Below, piece by piece: positions 24,437 to 33,445 of a DNA stretch of 64,000 nucleotides. The position numbers and the translations under genes are program-made. Below the pieces are notes generated by a model. It was not told where the DNA came from. It saw only the letters and a list, made by a program, of their open reading frames with translations, and did no database searches. This DNA is from Chromatiaceae bacterium (GTDB lineage: Bacteria > Pseudomonadota > Gammaproteobacteria > Chromatiales > Chromatiaceae). How positions within the stretch are numbered: position 1 is the stretch's first letter; each line of letters opens with the position of its first letter. The stretch is taken from contig JADKCI010000001.1 in assembly GCA_016714645.1 (NCBI GenBank), positions 248,001-312,000 of the forward strand, given 5' to 3'.

Positions 24437-27208
24437 TTAAACCTTGGCTACCCGGATCGTGAACTCCTGGGAGCGGAAACCCGCCACCACCGGCTCGACC
24501 TGGTAGGGGATCAGTTTGTTGGTAGCCGTGCCATCCCCGTGGGTTCGGGAGAGCGCCTTGTTTTCGACCCCGAAGGAGGAGTAAATAAAGAGGGTATCGG
24601 GATGCACCAGGCGCGTGACGTGGGCATGTCCGCCGGTTACCTGCCCCGATTTGGCGTTGGTGAGCCGGATGGGATCGCCGTTGTGGATGTCCAGCTTGGC
24701 CGCCCGCTCGGGATGTATCCAGACGCCTTTGTAAATATCCTTCTTGAACTGATTGATGCCCGCCAGCACCGGGTTGTTGCTGTTGGTGGAGCCGTGGGAG
24801 ACGGTGGGGGTCTTGCCGTAGGCGAAGAAAAATTCATCCGCCGCGAGGGCGATCGTCGCGGGCTCGCCATCCCGGTACTCCGGCGGGATCCAGGTCGCCA
24901 GGACACTGAAGTTCGGTTCGGTATGGCCCCCATCCCGCAGGCTGCGCATCAGCCCACTGTAGAACTCCACCCGGCCGCTGTCCGTAGGTACCGGCATCCG
25001 CCGTGGCATGCTCCAGTGTTCGAGGATTTTTGCCTTCTCCTCCTCCAGATACACCCCCTTGTCACGCAGGACCGCATCGATCGCCTCGGGGGTGGTCCCG
25101 AGGCGCGCCGCCGTTTGGGCAAAGGAGACCCGGCGGCAGGCGGCGGCAAAGGCGCCCTTCTTCTGGGTCTTCTGGAGTTCCGCGTAGGCCTCATTGACCG
25201 GTGCGGCCTTGAGCCCGGTCAGTTTCTCCACCCAGTCGAGAAAGCCGTCCCGGTTACCACTGATGACCTCGGTCATTTTCAGGAGGATGTCCGCGGTTTC
25301 CTCGGTGTCATAGAGGGGGTCGATGGCGGCATAGCGGGTGGTCAGGGCGAGATCGTGGTTGACCCCGTTGCCGTAGAGGGTGGGTTCATTCCGTTCGAGG
25401 TAGGTGGTGTTAGGCAGGATGACGTCCGCGTAAGGGGCCGTATCCGAGGGCAGCACCTCCACCATGACCACCAGGGCCACATTCGGGTGGCTGAGGGTCT
25501 CCTTCCAGTAGCTGTCGGGATAGTAATGACGGACCGGATTGGCGGCGTTGATGATGAAGGCGCGGGTCAGGTAGGGCTCGCCCTTGAACTGGAGCTTGCC
25601 TTCCACCGATTCGCGCAGTCCTGAATCGGTCATCACCGGCAGGGCCACGTTGAAGCGGCCAGCCGCCTTTTCCTGGGCGTTCCAGGCCCAGGCAAAACCT
25701 GGCTTGCCATGGGAAAAATTATCGCCCTGGGATACGGCCCCGATCACCATCTTGGCAAAGGCCATGCCCGCGAGGTTGGCGAGAGGGGCGCCCATCTCAT
25801 AGCCCTCCTCCATGGCCTCATACATCAGGTGGGCCTTGTGGTGGAGTTCGCCGGAATTCATCCAGCCGCCCACCGAGTCAATGCCGCCGATGAGGGCCTG
25901 CACCATGGCCTGCACCCGCCGCAGCATCATGATGTTGCCAAAACGGGCCCCATGCCAGCCTGGATCGACGATGGCGGGGCGCGTGTTGCCAAACTCATGG
26001 GCGATACGGCTGATGGTCTCGGCGCTAATCCCCGTGATCTCCGCCGCCCACTCGGCCGTATAGGGGGCGAGTTCCTCGAGCTGGACCTGGAAGACCGTCT
26101 TGACCGGCCGACCCTCCAGGCTGAAGCCCGGGGGGACCCGGAGACCGGGGGAGAAGGTGCGCCCTTCGTGGTCCTTGTGGTTCTGGTTGCTGAATTTTTT
26201 CAGGGTGCGCGGGTTGCCGGTGTCCTCTTCCACCGCCAGGGGGCGGCCCTCCGCGTCCGTCACCAGTTGCCACTCGCCCTTATCGTCCTGGGTCATCAGA
26301 AAGGGCAGGTTGGTGTGACGCCGGATGAACTCGGCATCGTAGAGCCGCTCCGCCATCAAGATCCGCATCAGCGCCAGCATGAAGGCCAGATCGGTACCGG
26401 GGCGGATCTGAATCCACTCGTCCGCCTTGGCCGCGGTCTCCGAGCAGCGCGGGTCCAGGGCCACGATCTTGGCCCCATTCTTCCGCCCCTGGGCGAAGCG
26501 CACCATGCGACAGGTGGATACGGCGCCGATGGAGGCGTTGTTACCCACCAGCAGGATGTACTTGGCGTGGTCGAAGTCGGGCATGACTTCGTCATGGATG
26601 TTGAAGTTGCCCGTGACCAGATCGGTACCCAGGTGGCCCGTGGTAACGCAGTGCTGCATGGGCGAGGCGACGATGTTAGGCACCTGGTTGGCCATGGCGA
26701 AGGGCACGGCCCAGTTCATGTAGAAGACGCAGGAAGTCCAGCCACCCACCATGGTCCACTCCCAGGGTTGGATCTGGGCGGCGGCCTGCTTTTTGGCGAT
26801 GTAGTCCCAGGCCTCTTCCCAACTCGCCTGGCGGAATTTGTACTCCCCGCGCTGGCTGCCCTCGACCCGGATGAGCGGGGTCTTGATGCGGTCGGTATCG
26901 TAGGTCTGGCGCAGTCCCGCCTGGCCCCGGGCGCAGATCTTGCCGCGATTGAGGGTGGAGTTGGGATTGCCGTCCAGCTTGACAATGCGTTTGTCGCCGC
27001 CCTTGGTATGGGTCGTGACGCGCAGGTTGCAGAGCGATGAGCAAAAATTACAGATGCTATAGCTCACTTCCTCCTTCACCTCATCATCCGAGGCGAGCGC
27101 CTGGCTCACCAGGGTCGAGAGGGGAGAAAGCAGGCCAAAACCAGCGGTTCCGTAACCGGTGGATTTCAGAAAGGCACGACGAGAAAGACGCGGTAGGCTC
27201 CAGGCCAT
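24437..27208 (-). CDS. Tat-exported molybdopterin oxidoreductase, Psr/Phs/Soe-like catalytic subunit
   Basis: A 923-residue Mo-bisPGD enzyme. The N-terminus has a twin-arginine motif (SRRAFLK, residues 9-15) and a hydrophobic stretch ending near ALAS. The [4Fe-4S] cysteines are C53, C56, C60 and C92. MQHCVTTGHLG offers C187 as a possible Mo ligand, as in Cys-ligated PsrA/NapA types. The gene order A-B-C plus TorD matches Psr, Arx, Ttr and Soe operons. A Tat leader argues against the cytoplasmic SoeA of Allochromatium; polysulfide, thiosulfate, sulfite or arsenite remain possible substrates. An FNR-type box lies upstream. Confidence 0.85.
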   Translation of the reverse strand: MAWSLPRLSRRAFLKSTGYGTAGFGLLSPLSTLVSQALASDDEVKEEVSYSICNFCSSLCNLRVTTHTKGGDKRIVKLDGNPNSTLNRGKICARGQAGLRQTYDTDRIKTPLIRVEGSQRGEYKFRQASWEEAWDYIAKKQAAAQIQPWEWTMVGGWTSCVFYMNWAVPFAMANQVPNIVASPMQHCVTTGHLGTDLVTGNFNIHDEVMPDFDHAKYILLVGNNASIGAVSTCRMVRFAQGRKNGAKIVALDPRCSETAAKADEWIQIRPGTDLAFMLALMRILMAERLYDAEFIRRHTNLPFLMTQDDKGEWQLVTDAEGRPLAVEEDTGNPRTLKKFSNQNHKDHEGRTFSPGLRVPPGFSLEGRPVKTVFQVQLEELAPYTAEWAAEITGISAETISRIAHEFGNTRPAIVDPGWHGARFGNIMMLRRVQAMVQALIGGIDSVGGWMNSGELHHKAHLMYEAMEEGYEMGAPLANLAGMAFAKMVIGAVSQGDNFSHGKPGFAWAWNAQEKAAGRFNVALPVMTDSGLRESVEGKLQFKGEPYLTRAFIINAANPVRHYYPDSYWKETLSHPNVALVVMVEVLPSDTAPYADVILPNTTYLERNEPTLYGNGVNHDLALTTRYAAIDPLYDTEETADILLKMTEVISGNRDGFLDWVEKLTGLKAAPVNEAYAELQKTQKKGAFAAACRRVSFAQTAARLGTTPEAIDAVLRDKGVYLEEEKAKILEHWSMPRRMPVPTDSGRVEFYSGLMRSLRDGGHTEPNFSVLATWIPPEYRDGEPATIALAADEFFFAYGKTPTVSHGSTNSNNPVLAGINQFKKDIYKGVWIHPERAAKLDIHNGDPIRLTNAKSGQVTGGHAHVTRLVHPDTLFIYSSFGVENKALSRTHGDGTATNKLIPYQVEPVVAGFRSQEFTIRVAKV

Positions 27209-27330
27209 GACGGGAAACTCCTCTGGGGGATGCTGCCCGGGATATACGGCGACCGGGTTCTTTTTTTATGGTGGGTCGCCCTGGTACGGCATCGAGCGAG
27301 GTGATGGAGCCGAGCCCCATCCTGGTTCGA

Positions 27331-27371
27331 ATGTTACTGGTCTGTTACGAAAATGCCTTGATAAATGTCAA
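27331..27371 (-). promoter_or_regulatory. FNR/ANR-type box with -10 element upstream of the molybdoenzyme operon
   Basis: On the minus strand TTGACATTTATCAA (27371-27358) matches TTGAT-N4-ATCAA at nine of ten positions. A TAACAT element lies at 27336-27331. The box centre is about 40.5 bases from the start site that this -10 would set, the geometry of a class II FNR-activated promoter. The coding start is 27208. Anaerobic control of the operon is the inference. Confidence 0.55.
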
Positions 27372-27399
27372 TGGAACCGCTCATCCCCGCTGGAAAAGG

Positions 27400-28062
27400 C
27401 TAAAAAACGAACTTTTCAGGCTCCGGGGCCTTGGCCAGGGCCGGGACAGAGGTCTCGAACAGGGCCTGGCGGCTGAAGCCCTCGGGGCCATGGGTCACCA
27501 GGGTCGCCTGCATGGCCGGTTCCAGGCCGACGATGGCGAAGAGGCGGCCGTGGGGGGCGAGTTGCGCCTCCAGACCCTCCAGGGCGCTGGCATCCGGCAG
27601 GGAGCCGGTGACGGCGATGACATCGAAGGGTCCGCCATCGATGTGGCCGGCGAGGCCGTCGCCTTCCCGTATCTCCGGGTGACGCGGGTCCACCTCGGCC
27701 AGATTCTGGCGCGCCAGGGCGGCAAGGTCCGGGTCGATCTCCAGGCTGATGACGGCGTCTCCCAGGTGGCTCAGGCAGGCGGTGAGATAGCCGCTACCCG
27801 TGCCGATCTCCAGAATCCGGTCATCGGCGGCGATGGACAGGGCTTGCAGTAGGCGGGCGACGATCTTGGGGGCGAGCATGGCCTGGCCCTCGCCCAGGGG
27901 GATCTCGATGTCGGCGTAGGCCAGACCGCGATAGGCCGCGGGGACGAAGCGCTCGCGGGGGATGGCGGCCAGGGTTTCCAGCACCCGGTGGTCGTTGACG
28001 TCCCAGGGACGGATCTGTTGCTGGACCATGTTGAAGCGGGCGGTGTCGAGGCTGGTATCCAT
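27400..28062 (-). CDS. pcm: Protein-L-isoaspartate O-methyltransferase family
   Basis: A 220-residue SAM-dependent methyltransferase for repair of isoaspartyl residues. Motif I is ILEIGTGSGYLTACL; FNMVQQQIRPWDVND and the RERFVPAAYRGLAYAD segment are typical of the proteobacterial Pcm-like branch. The start at MDTSLDTARF (28062) fits the family; the open frame upstream is non-coding in character. It is unlinked functionally to the molybdoenzyme operon. Confidence 0.88.
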   Translation of the reverse strand: MDTSLDTARFNMVQQQIRPWDVNDHRVLETLAAIPRERFVPAAYRGLAYADIEIPLGEGQAMLAPKIVARLLQALSIAADDRILEIGTGSGYLTACLSHLGDAVISLEIDPDLAALARQNLAEVDPRHPEIREGDGLAGHIDGGPFDVIAVTGSLPDASALEGLEAQLAPHGRLFAIVGLEPAMQATLVTHGPEGFSRQALFETSVPALAKAPEPEKFVF

Positions 28063-28195
28063 CGCGAGTCCTAATCTGATTGAATGGCCGGAATGGCGCG
28101 GACGGGCAGAGGTGCTTCGCCCGGTGGGTGTCCGGGCCTGCCGTCGGCAAGTCTTGCCAAGACTACGGATTTCCGCTCCGCTGGGCAAGCCGTCC

Positions 28196-28816
28196 TCATA
28201 CCCCGGCGTAGAGCGCCAGCGGAAAGCTTTCGGTAATGAGGATGACCGGCGCCCCGGCGATGATGATGCGGTAGGTGCGAAAGACCCGCTCCTCGCCGGG
28301 GTCCGGATGATCGATGCCGATCTCCATGACCTCGCGATAACTCTCCAGGCCACTGTCCCGGATCAGGACGCCAATCCCGATCTCGCGGTCGATGAGGCGC
28401 TGGCGGAAGGCCGCGGGGATCAGGTCGGCGCGGATGACCGAAAAGGCCTCGGCATAGGTTTTGCCGCTATCGATCCCCTGCAAATGGGCCAGGCGGATCA
28501 GTATCTTGTCCCCGGTCCCGACTCCTAGCCAGTCCAGGGGGCGTTCCGCCGTCCAGAAATCCTGCTCCAGGGTGCGCACCTCCACCGGCTCCCAGAAATA
28601 GGCCTCCAGGATTTTGGTGACGGTGCCGTCGGTAACCAGCAGGGCGCGCAGGAAGGGGGGCAACTCGGCCAGGGGCAGACGCCGACCGCAGGCCCGGGTC
28701 AGGGCGCCGTCGCGTAGAAAGCCCTCGGTGCGAAAGCGGTTGGCCTCCTCCGACAGGGCGGATTTATCGTAATAACGCTCGACCACCTTGGATATGGGCC
28801 TGGCTGAGGGTCGCAA
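28196..28816 (-). CDS. Chorismate lyase-like protein (DUF98/UbiC superfamily)
   Basis: A 206-residue protein. LPPFLRALLVTDGTVTKILEAYFWEPVEV and a C-terminal FRTYRIIIAGAPVILITESFPL resemble the UbiC/UTRA fold and DUF98 chorismate pyruvate-lyase proteins, which make 4-hydroxybenzoate for ubiquinone or other products. The match is by pattern, not alignment. It sits between pcm and aceF on the same strand with gaps of 68 and 133 bases. Confidence 0.55.
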   Translation of the reverse strand: MRPSARPISKVVERYYDKSALSEEANRFRTEGFLRDGALTRACGRRLPLAELPPFLRALLVTDGTVTKILEAYFWEPVEVRTLEQDFWTAERPLDWLGVGTGDKILIRLAHLQGIDSGKTYAEAFSVIRADLIPAAFRQRLIDREIGIGVLIRDSGLESYREVMEIGIDHPDPGEERVFRTYRIIIAGAPVILITESFPLALYAGV

Positions 28817-28884
28817 TGGCCAGGGATTATAGCGAGGCCCGTGACCACCCGCGCGGCCATCGATTGGACCAAGCTGTTCGGGGC

Positions 28885-30327
28885 CTACAACAGCAGGCGC
28901 CGGATATCCCCCAGCAAGTCACCCAGCAGGCGGGTGAAGCGCGCCCCCTCGGCGCCGTCGATGACGCGGTGGTCGTAGGAGAGGGACAGGGGCAGCATGA
29001 GGCGGGGGACGAAGGTCGCGCCCTGCCAGACCGGTTTGAGGCTGGCGCGGGAGACGCCGAGGATGGCGACCTCGGGGGCATTGACGATGGGGGTGAAGGC
29101 GGTGCCACCAATGCCACCCAGGCTGGAGATGGAGAAGCAACCGCCCTGCATGTCGCCGGGAAGCAGTTTGCCATCCCGGGCCTTGGCGCCCAGGTCCATC
29201 AGCTCCAGGGCCAGATCCTGAATCCCCTTCTTGTCCACCTGGCGAACGACCGGGACCACCAGGCCCCTGGGGGTTTCCACGGCGACGCCAATGTGGGTGT
29301 AGTGCTTAATCACCAGGCTTTCGCCGTCGGGCGTCAGGGATGATTTGAAGTTAGGCATGCGGTTCAGGGCGGTGGCGACGGCCTTGAGCAGAAAGGGTAG
29401 GAAGGTGAGCTTAATACCCTCGGCCGTGGCGGCCGCCTGTTGCGCCTTGCGGAAGGCCTCCAGCTCGGTGATGTCCGCCTCGTCGAATTGGGTGACATGG
29501 GGCACCGAGAGCCAGGCCCGATGCAGGTGCCGCCCGCTCAGCTTCTGAATCCGGGAAAGCTCCCGGATCTCCACCGGGCCAAACCTGGCGAAATCCACCT
29601 CGGGGGCCGGCGGCAGGGCAAAGGGCAGGGTGCTGGCGGTGGGCGCCGCCGCCCCCTGGGTCAGGGTCTGCTTGACGTAGCCCTGAACGTCCTCCTTGAG
29701 GACCCGGCCCTTGAGCCCCGAGCCCTTGACGAAGGTCAGATCGACACCCAGCTCCCGAGCGAAGCGGCGCACCCCGGGGCTGGCGTGGGTCTTGCGGCCC
29801 TTGGCAATGGCCGCCAACTCCTCGGGGCGGGGTAGCACCGGGGCCAGGCGACGCTCGACCTCCCCGGGGGCACGTGACGCTGGCGCGGGACGCGCGTCCT
29901 GGTCCAGGTAGTCCGCGGCTTCCCCGTCGGTCCCCCCTCCCCCCTCGCGGGGGAGGGCTGGGGAGAGGGGGGGAGAGGGTAACCCGGACGCGTCCTGTTT
30001 CGGGACGGGTGGCGCAGCCTCAGCGTCAGGCCCTGCGGGTCGCTCTCCGGCAGCCGGACCGGGCGCCGTCGGCCCACCCGCCTCCTCACCCACTTCGAGC
30101 AACAGGATCAGGTCGCCCGGGTTCAGCTTCTGGCCGAGGGCGACCTTGATCTCCCGTACCTCGCCACCCCGGGGGGCGGGGATATCCATGGTCGCCTTAT
30201 CGCTCTCCAGGGTGAGCAGGGATTGCTCCTTCTCCACCCGGTCGCCCGGGGCCACCAGGATCTCGATGATCTCGACATTGGCGAAGTCGCCGATATCGGG
30301 CAGTGTTACTTCATGAATTGTTGGCAC
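28885..30327 (-). CDS. aceF: Pyruvate dehydrogenase E2, dihydrolipoamide acetyltransferase
   Basis: A 480-residue E2. One N-terminal lipoyl domain carries the lipoate Lys in ESDKATMDIP (K44). An Ala/Pro-rich linker follows (about 80-180), then a peripheral-subunit-binding domain (ASPGVRRFARELGVDLTFV) and the catalytic domain with the HxxxDG motif in SYDHRVIDGAEG. Only one lipoyl domain is present, against three in E. coli. The linker contains a repeat-derived insertion. aceE lies 54 bp upstream. Confidence 0.95.
   Translation of the reverse strand: MPTIHEVTLPDIGDFANVEIIEILVAPGDRVEKEQSLLTLESDKATMDIPAPRGGEVREIKVALGQKLNPGDLILLLEVGEEAGGPTAPGPAAGERPAGPDAEAAPPVPKQDASGLPSPPLSPALPREGGGGTDGEAADYLDQDARPAPASRAPGEVERRLAPVLPRPEELAAIAKGRKTHASPGVRRFARELGVDLTFVKGSGLKGRVLKEDVQGYVKQTLTQGAAAPTASTLPFALPPAPEVDFARFGPVEIRELSRIQKLSGRHLHRAWLSVPHVTQFDEADITELEAFRKAQQAAATAEGIKLTFLPFLLKAVATALNRMPNFKSSLTPDGESLVIKHYTHIGVAVETPRGLVVPVVRQVDKKGIQDLALELMDLGAKARDGKLLPGDMQGGCFSISSLGGIGGTAFTPIVNAPEVAILGVSRASLKPVWQGATFVPRLMLPLSLSYDHRVIDGAEGARFTRLLGDLLGDIRRLLL
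29931..29980. repeat. Palindromic CCCTCCCCC-type repeat inside the aceF linker
   Basis: The core CCCTCCCCCCTCG/CGGGGGAGGG is an inverted repeat, followed by GGGGAGAG-type sequence. In aceF it encodes a Pro/Ser/Leu-rich stretch (SPPLSPALPREGG). Such sequence is typical of a dispersed extragenic repeat of many proteobacteria; here it is in frame in a flexible linker where it is tolerated. Confidence 0.6.
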
Positions 30328-30381
30328 GTCGCATTCTCCCCAAGCCGCACAGTCCCGCCTTATTCACCTGGTCCCCTTGCG

Positions 30382-33039
30382 TCAGACCGTCGCCGGATTG
30401 GGCTTTTCCGGATCGATGCGGTACTTGTCGATGGCCTCCCGGACCCGACTGGCGGGGATCTCGCCCTCGTCCGCCAGGGCCTTAAGGGCGGCGACCGCGA
30501 TATAGCCCCGATTTACCTCGAAGAAGCGGCGCAGTTGGCTGCGCATATCGCTCCGCCCGAAGCCATCGGTGCCCAGCACCTGATACGGCTGGGCGAGGTA
30601 AGGCCGGATCTGTTCGGCGTAAGCCCGGACATAGTCGGTAGCGGCGATGACGGGCCCCGGGGCCCCCGCCAACTGCTCGCTAACGTAGCATTGCCGGGGG
30701 CTCGCGGTCGGGTGGAGCATGTTCCAGCGTTCCACATCGACCCCGTCGCGCTTGAGTTCGTTGAAGCTGGTCACGCTCCAGACATCCGCCAGGACGCCGA
30801 AGTCCGCCTCCAGCAGGTCCGCCGCCGCCAGCACCTCGCGCAGAATGGCGCCGGAGCCGAGCAACTGGACCCGCAAGTCGCCCTCGTCGGCCGCCGACCT
30901 GACCCGGTAGAGGCCACGCAGGATGCCCGCCTCGGCGCCCGCGGGCATGGGCGGCTGGACATAGTTCTCGTTCATGGCGGTCAGGTAGTAGAAGCGGTTC
31001 TCCTGCTCCTGGAACATGCGCCGCAGGCCATCCTGGATGATCACCGCCAACTCGTAGCCGTAGGCGGGGTCATAGGTCACGCAGTTGGGGATGGTCGATG
31101 CCACCAGGGGGCTGTGGCCGTCCTGATGCTGGAGGCCCTCGCCGGCCAGGGTGGTACGCCCGGCGGTGGCGCCGATGAGGAAGCCCCGGGCCCGCATGTC
31201 CCCCGCCGCCCAGGCCAGGTCGCCGATGCGCTGGAAGCCGAACATGGAGTAAAAGATATAGAAGGGGACCATGGCCTCGCCGTGGTTGGCGTAGGCGGTG
31301 GCGGCGGCGATCCAGGACGACATGGCCCCGGCCTCGTTGATGCCCTCCTCCAGGATCTGCCCCTGCTGGTCTTCCCGATAGGACATGATCTGATCGGCGT
31401 CAACCGGCTCGTAGAGCTGACCGACGGAGGAGTAGATGCCGAGCTGGCGGAACATGCCCTCCATGCCAAAGGTGCGGGCCTCGTCCGGGACGATGGGCAC
31501 CACCCGTTTGCCCAGGGTCTTGTCGCGCAGGATGAGGGAGAGGATGCGCACCAGGGCCATGGTGGTGGACATCTCCTTGTCGCCGGAGCCGTCCAGCAGG
31601 GGCTTGAAGAACTCCAGGGCCGGCGTTTCCAGGCGCGGGGCTGACTCGATCCGGGCCGGCAGATAGCCGCCCAAGGCCTCGCGCCGCTCCTGCAGGTACT
31701 TGAGTTCCGGGCTATCCACGGCGGGCATGTAGAAGGGCGCCTCGCCGATCCGGTCGTCCGGAATCGGGATGTTGAAGCGGTCACGGAAGGCCTTGAGGGC
31801 CGCCTCGCCCATCTTCTTCTGGGAATGGGTGATGTTCATGCCCTCCCCGGCCACCCCCATCCCATAACCCTTGACCGTCTTGGCCAGGATCACCGTCGGC
31901 TGGCCCTTATGCTTGACCGCGGCCTGGTAGGCGGCATAGACCTTGATGGGATCGTGGCCACCGCGATTCAGGCGCCAGATGTCCTCGTCCGTCAGGGAGG
32001 CGACCATGTCCGCCAGTTCCGGGTACTTGCCGAAGAAATGCTGGCGGGTGTAGGCCCCGCCCTTGGCCTTGTAGGCCTGATAGTCGCCATCCAGGCACTC
32101 CTCCATGCGCTTGAGCAGCAGGCCCTGTTTGTCGCGGGCCAGGAGGGGGTCCCAGTAGCTGCCCCAGATCACCTTGATGACGTTCCAGCCCGCGCCCCGG
32201 AAGTCCGCCTCCAGCTCCTGGATGATCTTGCCATTGCCGCGCACCGGACCGTCCAGGCGCTGGAGATTGCAGTTGACCACGAACACCAGGTTGTCCAGCC
32301 GCTCCCGCGCCGCCAGGGAGATGGCGCCCAGGGACTCGGGCTCGTCCATCTCGCCATCGCCCAGGAAGGCCCAGACCCGGCGGCCCTCGGTGTTCACCAG
32401 GCCCCGGTGATGCAGATAGCGCATGAAACGCGCCTGGTAAATGGCCATGAGGGGACCGAGCCCCATGGAGACGGTCGGGAATTGCCAGAAGTCCGGCATC
32501 AGCCAGGGGTGGGGATAGGAGGAGAGGCCGTTGCCGTCCACCTCCTGGCGGAAGTGGTAGAGCTGCTCCTCGCTGATGCGGCCCTCCAGAAAGGCGCGCG
32601 CATAGACGCCCGGGGCGGCATGGCCCTGAAAGAACACCAGGTCACCACCATGATCCTTGGAGCGGGCCTGGAAAAAGTGGTTATAACCCACGTCCACCAG
32701 GGTCGCCGAGGAGGCAAAGGTCGAGATGTGCCCGCCCAGTTCCGTGGAGAGGCGGTTGGCCTGCACCACCATGGCCATGGCGTTCCAGCGCACGAAGGAG
32801 CGGATGCGCCGCTCCATGGCCCGGTCGCCGGGAAACTTTTCCTGCCGGGTGATGGGGATGGTATTGAGATAGGCCGTGTTGGCGCTGAAGGGCAGATAGG
32901 CCCCGGAGCGGCGCGCCTTGTCGATCAGGCTTTCGAGCAGGAAATGCGCCCGCTCCACGCCCTCGTTCTCCAGCACCGCCTCCAGGGCATCCAGCCACTC
33001 CTGGGTCTCCTGAGGATCGATGTCGGGTTTGTTGCTCAT
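30382..33039 (-). CDS. aceE: Pyruvate dehydrogenase E1 component (homodimeric type)
   Basis: An 885-residue E1 that decarboxylates pyruvate with thiamine diphosphate and acetylates the E2 lipoyl group. The ThDP motif is GDGEMDEPES...NLVFVVNCN. FVRWNAMAMVVQAN near the start and GTDGFGRSDMRSQLRRFFEV near the end are typical. The start MSNKPDIDP (33039) has AGGAAGG upstream. Length is normal. It forms an operon with aceF; no E3 gene is in the window. Confidence 0.97.
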   Translation of the reverse strand: MSNKPDIDPQETQEWLDALEAVLENEGVERAHFLLESLIDKARRSGAYLPFSANTAYLNTIPITRQEKFPGDRAMERRIRSFVRWNAMAMVVQANRLSTELGGHISTFASSATLVDVGYNHFFQARSKDHGGDLVFFQGHAAPGVYARAFLEGRISEEQLYHFRQEVDGNGLSSYPHPWLMPDFWQFPTVSMGLGPLMAIYQARFMRYLHHRGLVNTEGRRVWAFLGDGEMDEPESLGAISLAARERLDNLVFVVNCNLQRLDGPVRGNGKIIQELEADFRGAGWNVIKVIWGSYWDPLLARDKQGLLLKRMEECLDGDYQAYKAKGGAYTRQHFFGKYPELADMVASLTDEDIWRLNRGGHDPIKVYAAYQAAVKHKGQPTVILAKTVKGYGMGVAGEGMNITHSQKKMGEAALKAFRDRFNIPIPDDRIGEAPFYMPAVDSPELKYLQERREALGGYLPARIESAPRLETPALEFFKPLLDGSGDKEMSTTMALVRILSLILRDKTLGKRVVPIVPDEARTFGMEGMFRQLGIYSSVGQLYEPVDADQIMSYREDQQGQILEEGINEAGAMSSWIAAATAYANHGEAMVPFYIFYSMFGFQRIGDLAWAAGDMRARGFLIGATAGRTTLAGEGLQHQDGHSPLVASTIPNCVTYDPAYGYELAVIIQDGLRRMFQEQENRFYYLTAMNENYVQPPMPAGAEAGILRGLYRVRSAADEGDLRVQLLGSGAILREVLAAADLLEADFGVLADVWSVTSFNELKRDGVDVERWNMLHPTASPRQCYVSEQLAGAPGPVIAATDYVRAYAEQIRPYLAQPYQVLGTDGFGRSDMRSQLRRFFEVNRGYIAVAALKALADEGEIPASRVREAIDKYRIDPEKPNPATV

Positions 33040-33165
33040 GGGCCTTCCTGTAACGGGGGCGGACGCCGTCACGCGGCGGACACCGGGAACAATTTCGGCG
33101 GATTATAGCGCCAGAAGCCTTCTTTAATACTTAAAATTTAAGTAAACAATAAACAGGATTGAGGG

Positions 33166-33250
33166 GGGTAGTGCCCAAATCGGTAGGATAGCGGCAACTT
33201 TATGCTTTTATTAACAGCATGTTAGAAAAAATTGGTCCTACGCATTGGGG
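33166..33250 (+). repeat. Dispersed ~85-bp element, copy 2
   Basis: The second copy of the element at 1-89, with the same GGTAGTGCCC, GGTAGGA.AGCGGC, CAGCATGTTA and GGTCCTACGCATTGG blocks. It is not interrupted by an IS. It lies between the aceE start and the DUF2283 gene, at the edge of the defence island, and ends just before the DUF2283 stop. Confidence 0.55.
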
Positions 33251-33256
33251 CACCAC

Positions 33257-33445
33257 CTACGCCGCTTTGTCCAAGGGCAGAGACAGGGCACGTTTGCTCA
33301 CGGACAGGATCTCGATCCCGACCAGATGCCCATCGCCGTCATAGTCGGCGATGATCCCCGGCTCGATTTCCTTGGTCGTTTCCACCTCGGTCGGAGATAT
33401 CTCGAAGTAGGCGGCATCCGCTGCTGGGTCGAATTCAAGCTTCAT
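33257..33445 (-). CDS. DUF2283 protein (toxin-antitoxin-like partner)
   Basis: A 62-residue protein with the DUF2283 pattern: LEFDPAADAAYFEIS followed by GIIADYDGDGHLVGIEIL. It overlaps the DUF4258 gene by 4 bases. DUF4258-DUF2283 pairs are frequent in bacterial genomes and are viewed as toxin-antitoxin-like, with DUF2283 as probable antitoxin. It is the second gene of the pair. Confidence 0.82.
   Translation of the reverse strand: MKLEFDPAADAAYFEISPTEVETTKEIEPGIIADYDGDGHLVGIEILSVSKRALSLPLDKAA

Noticed and set aside
23792..25624. Long open frame antisense to the molybdoenzyme subunits
   Set aside because: It covers parts of two certain genes on the other strand and has only low-complexity composition.
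22846..27208. Naming the operon soeABC directly
   Set aside because: The family fits, but the Tat leader on the large subunit does not match the cytoplasmic SoeA, so no symbol was given.
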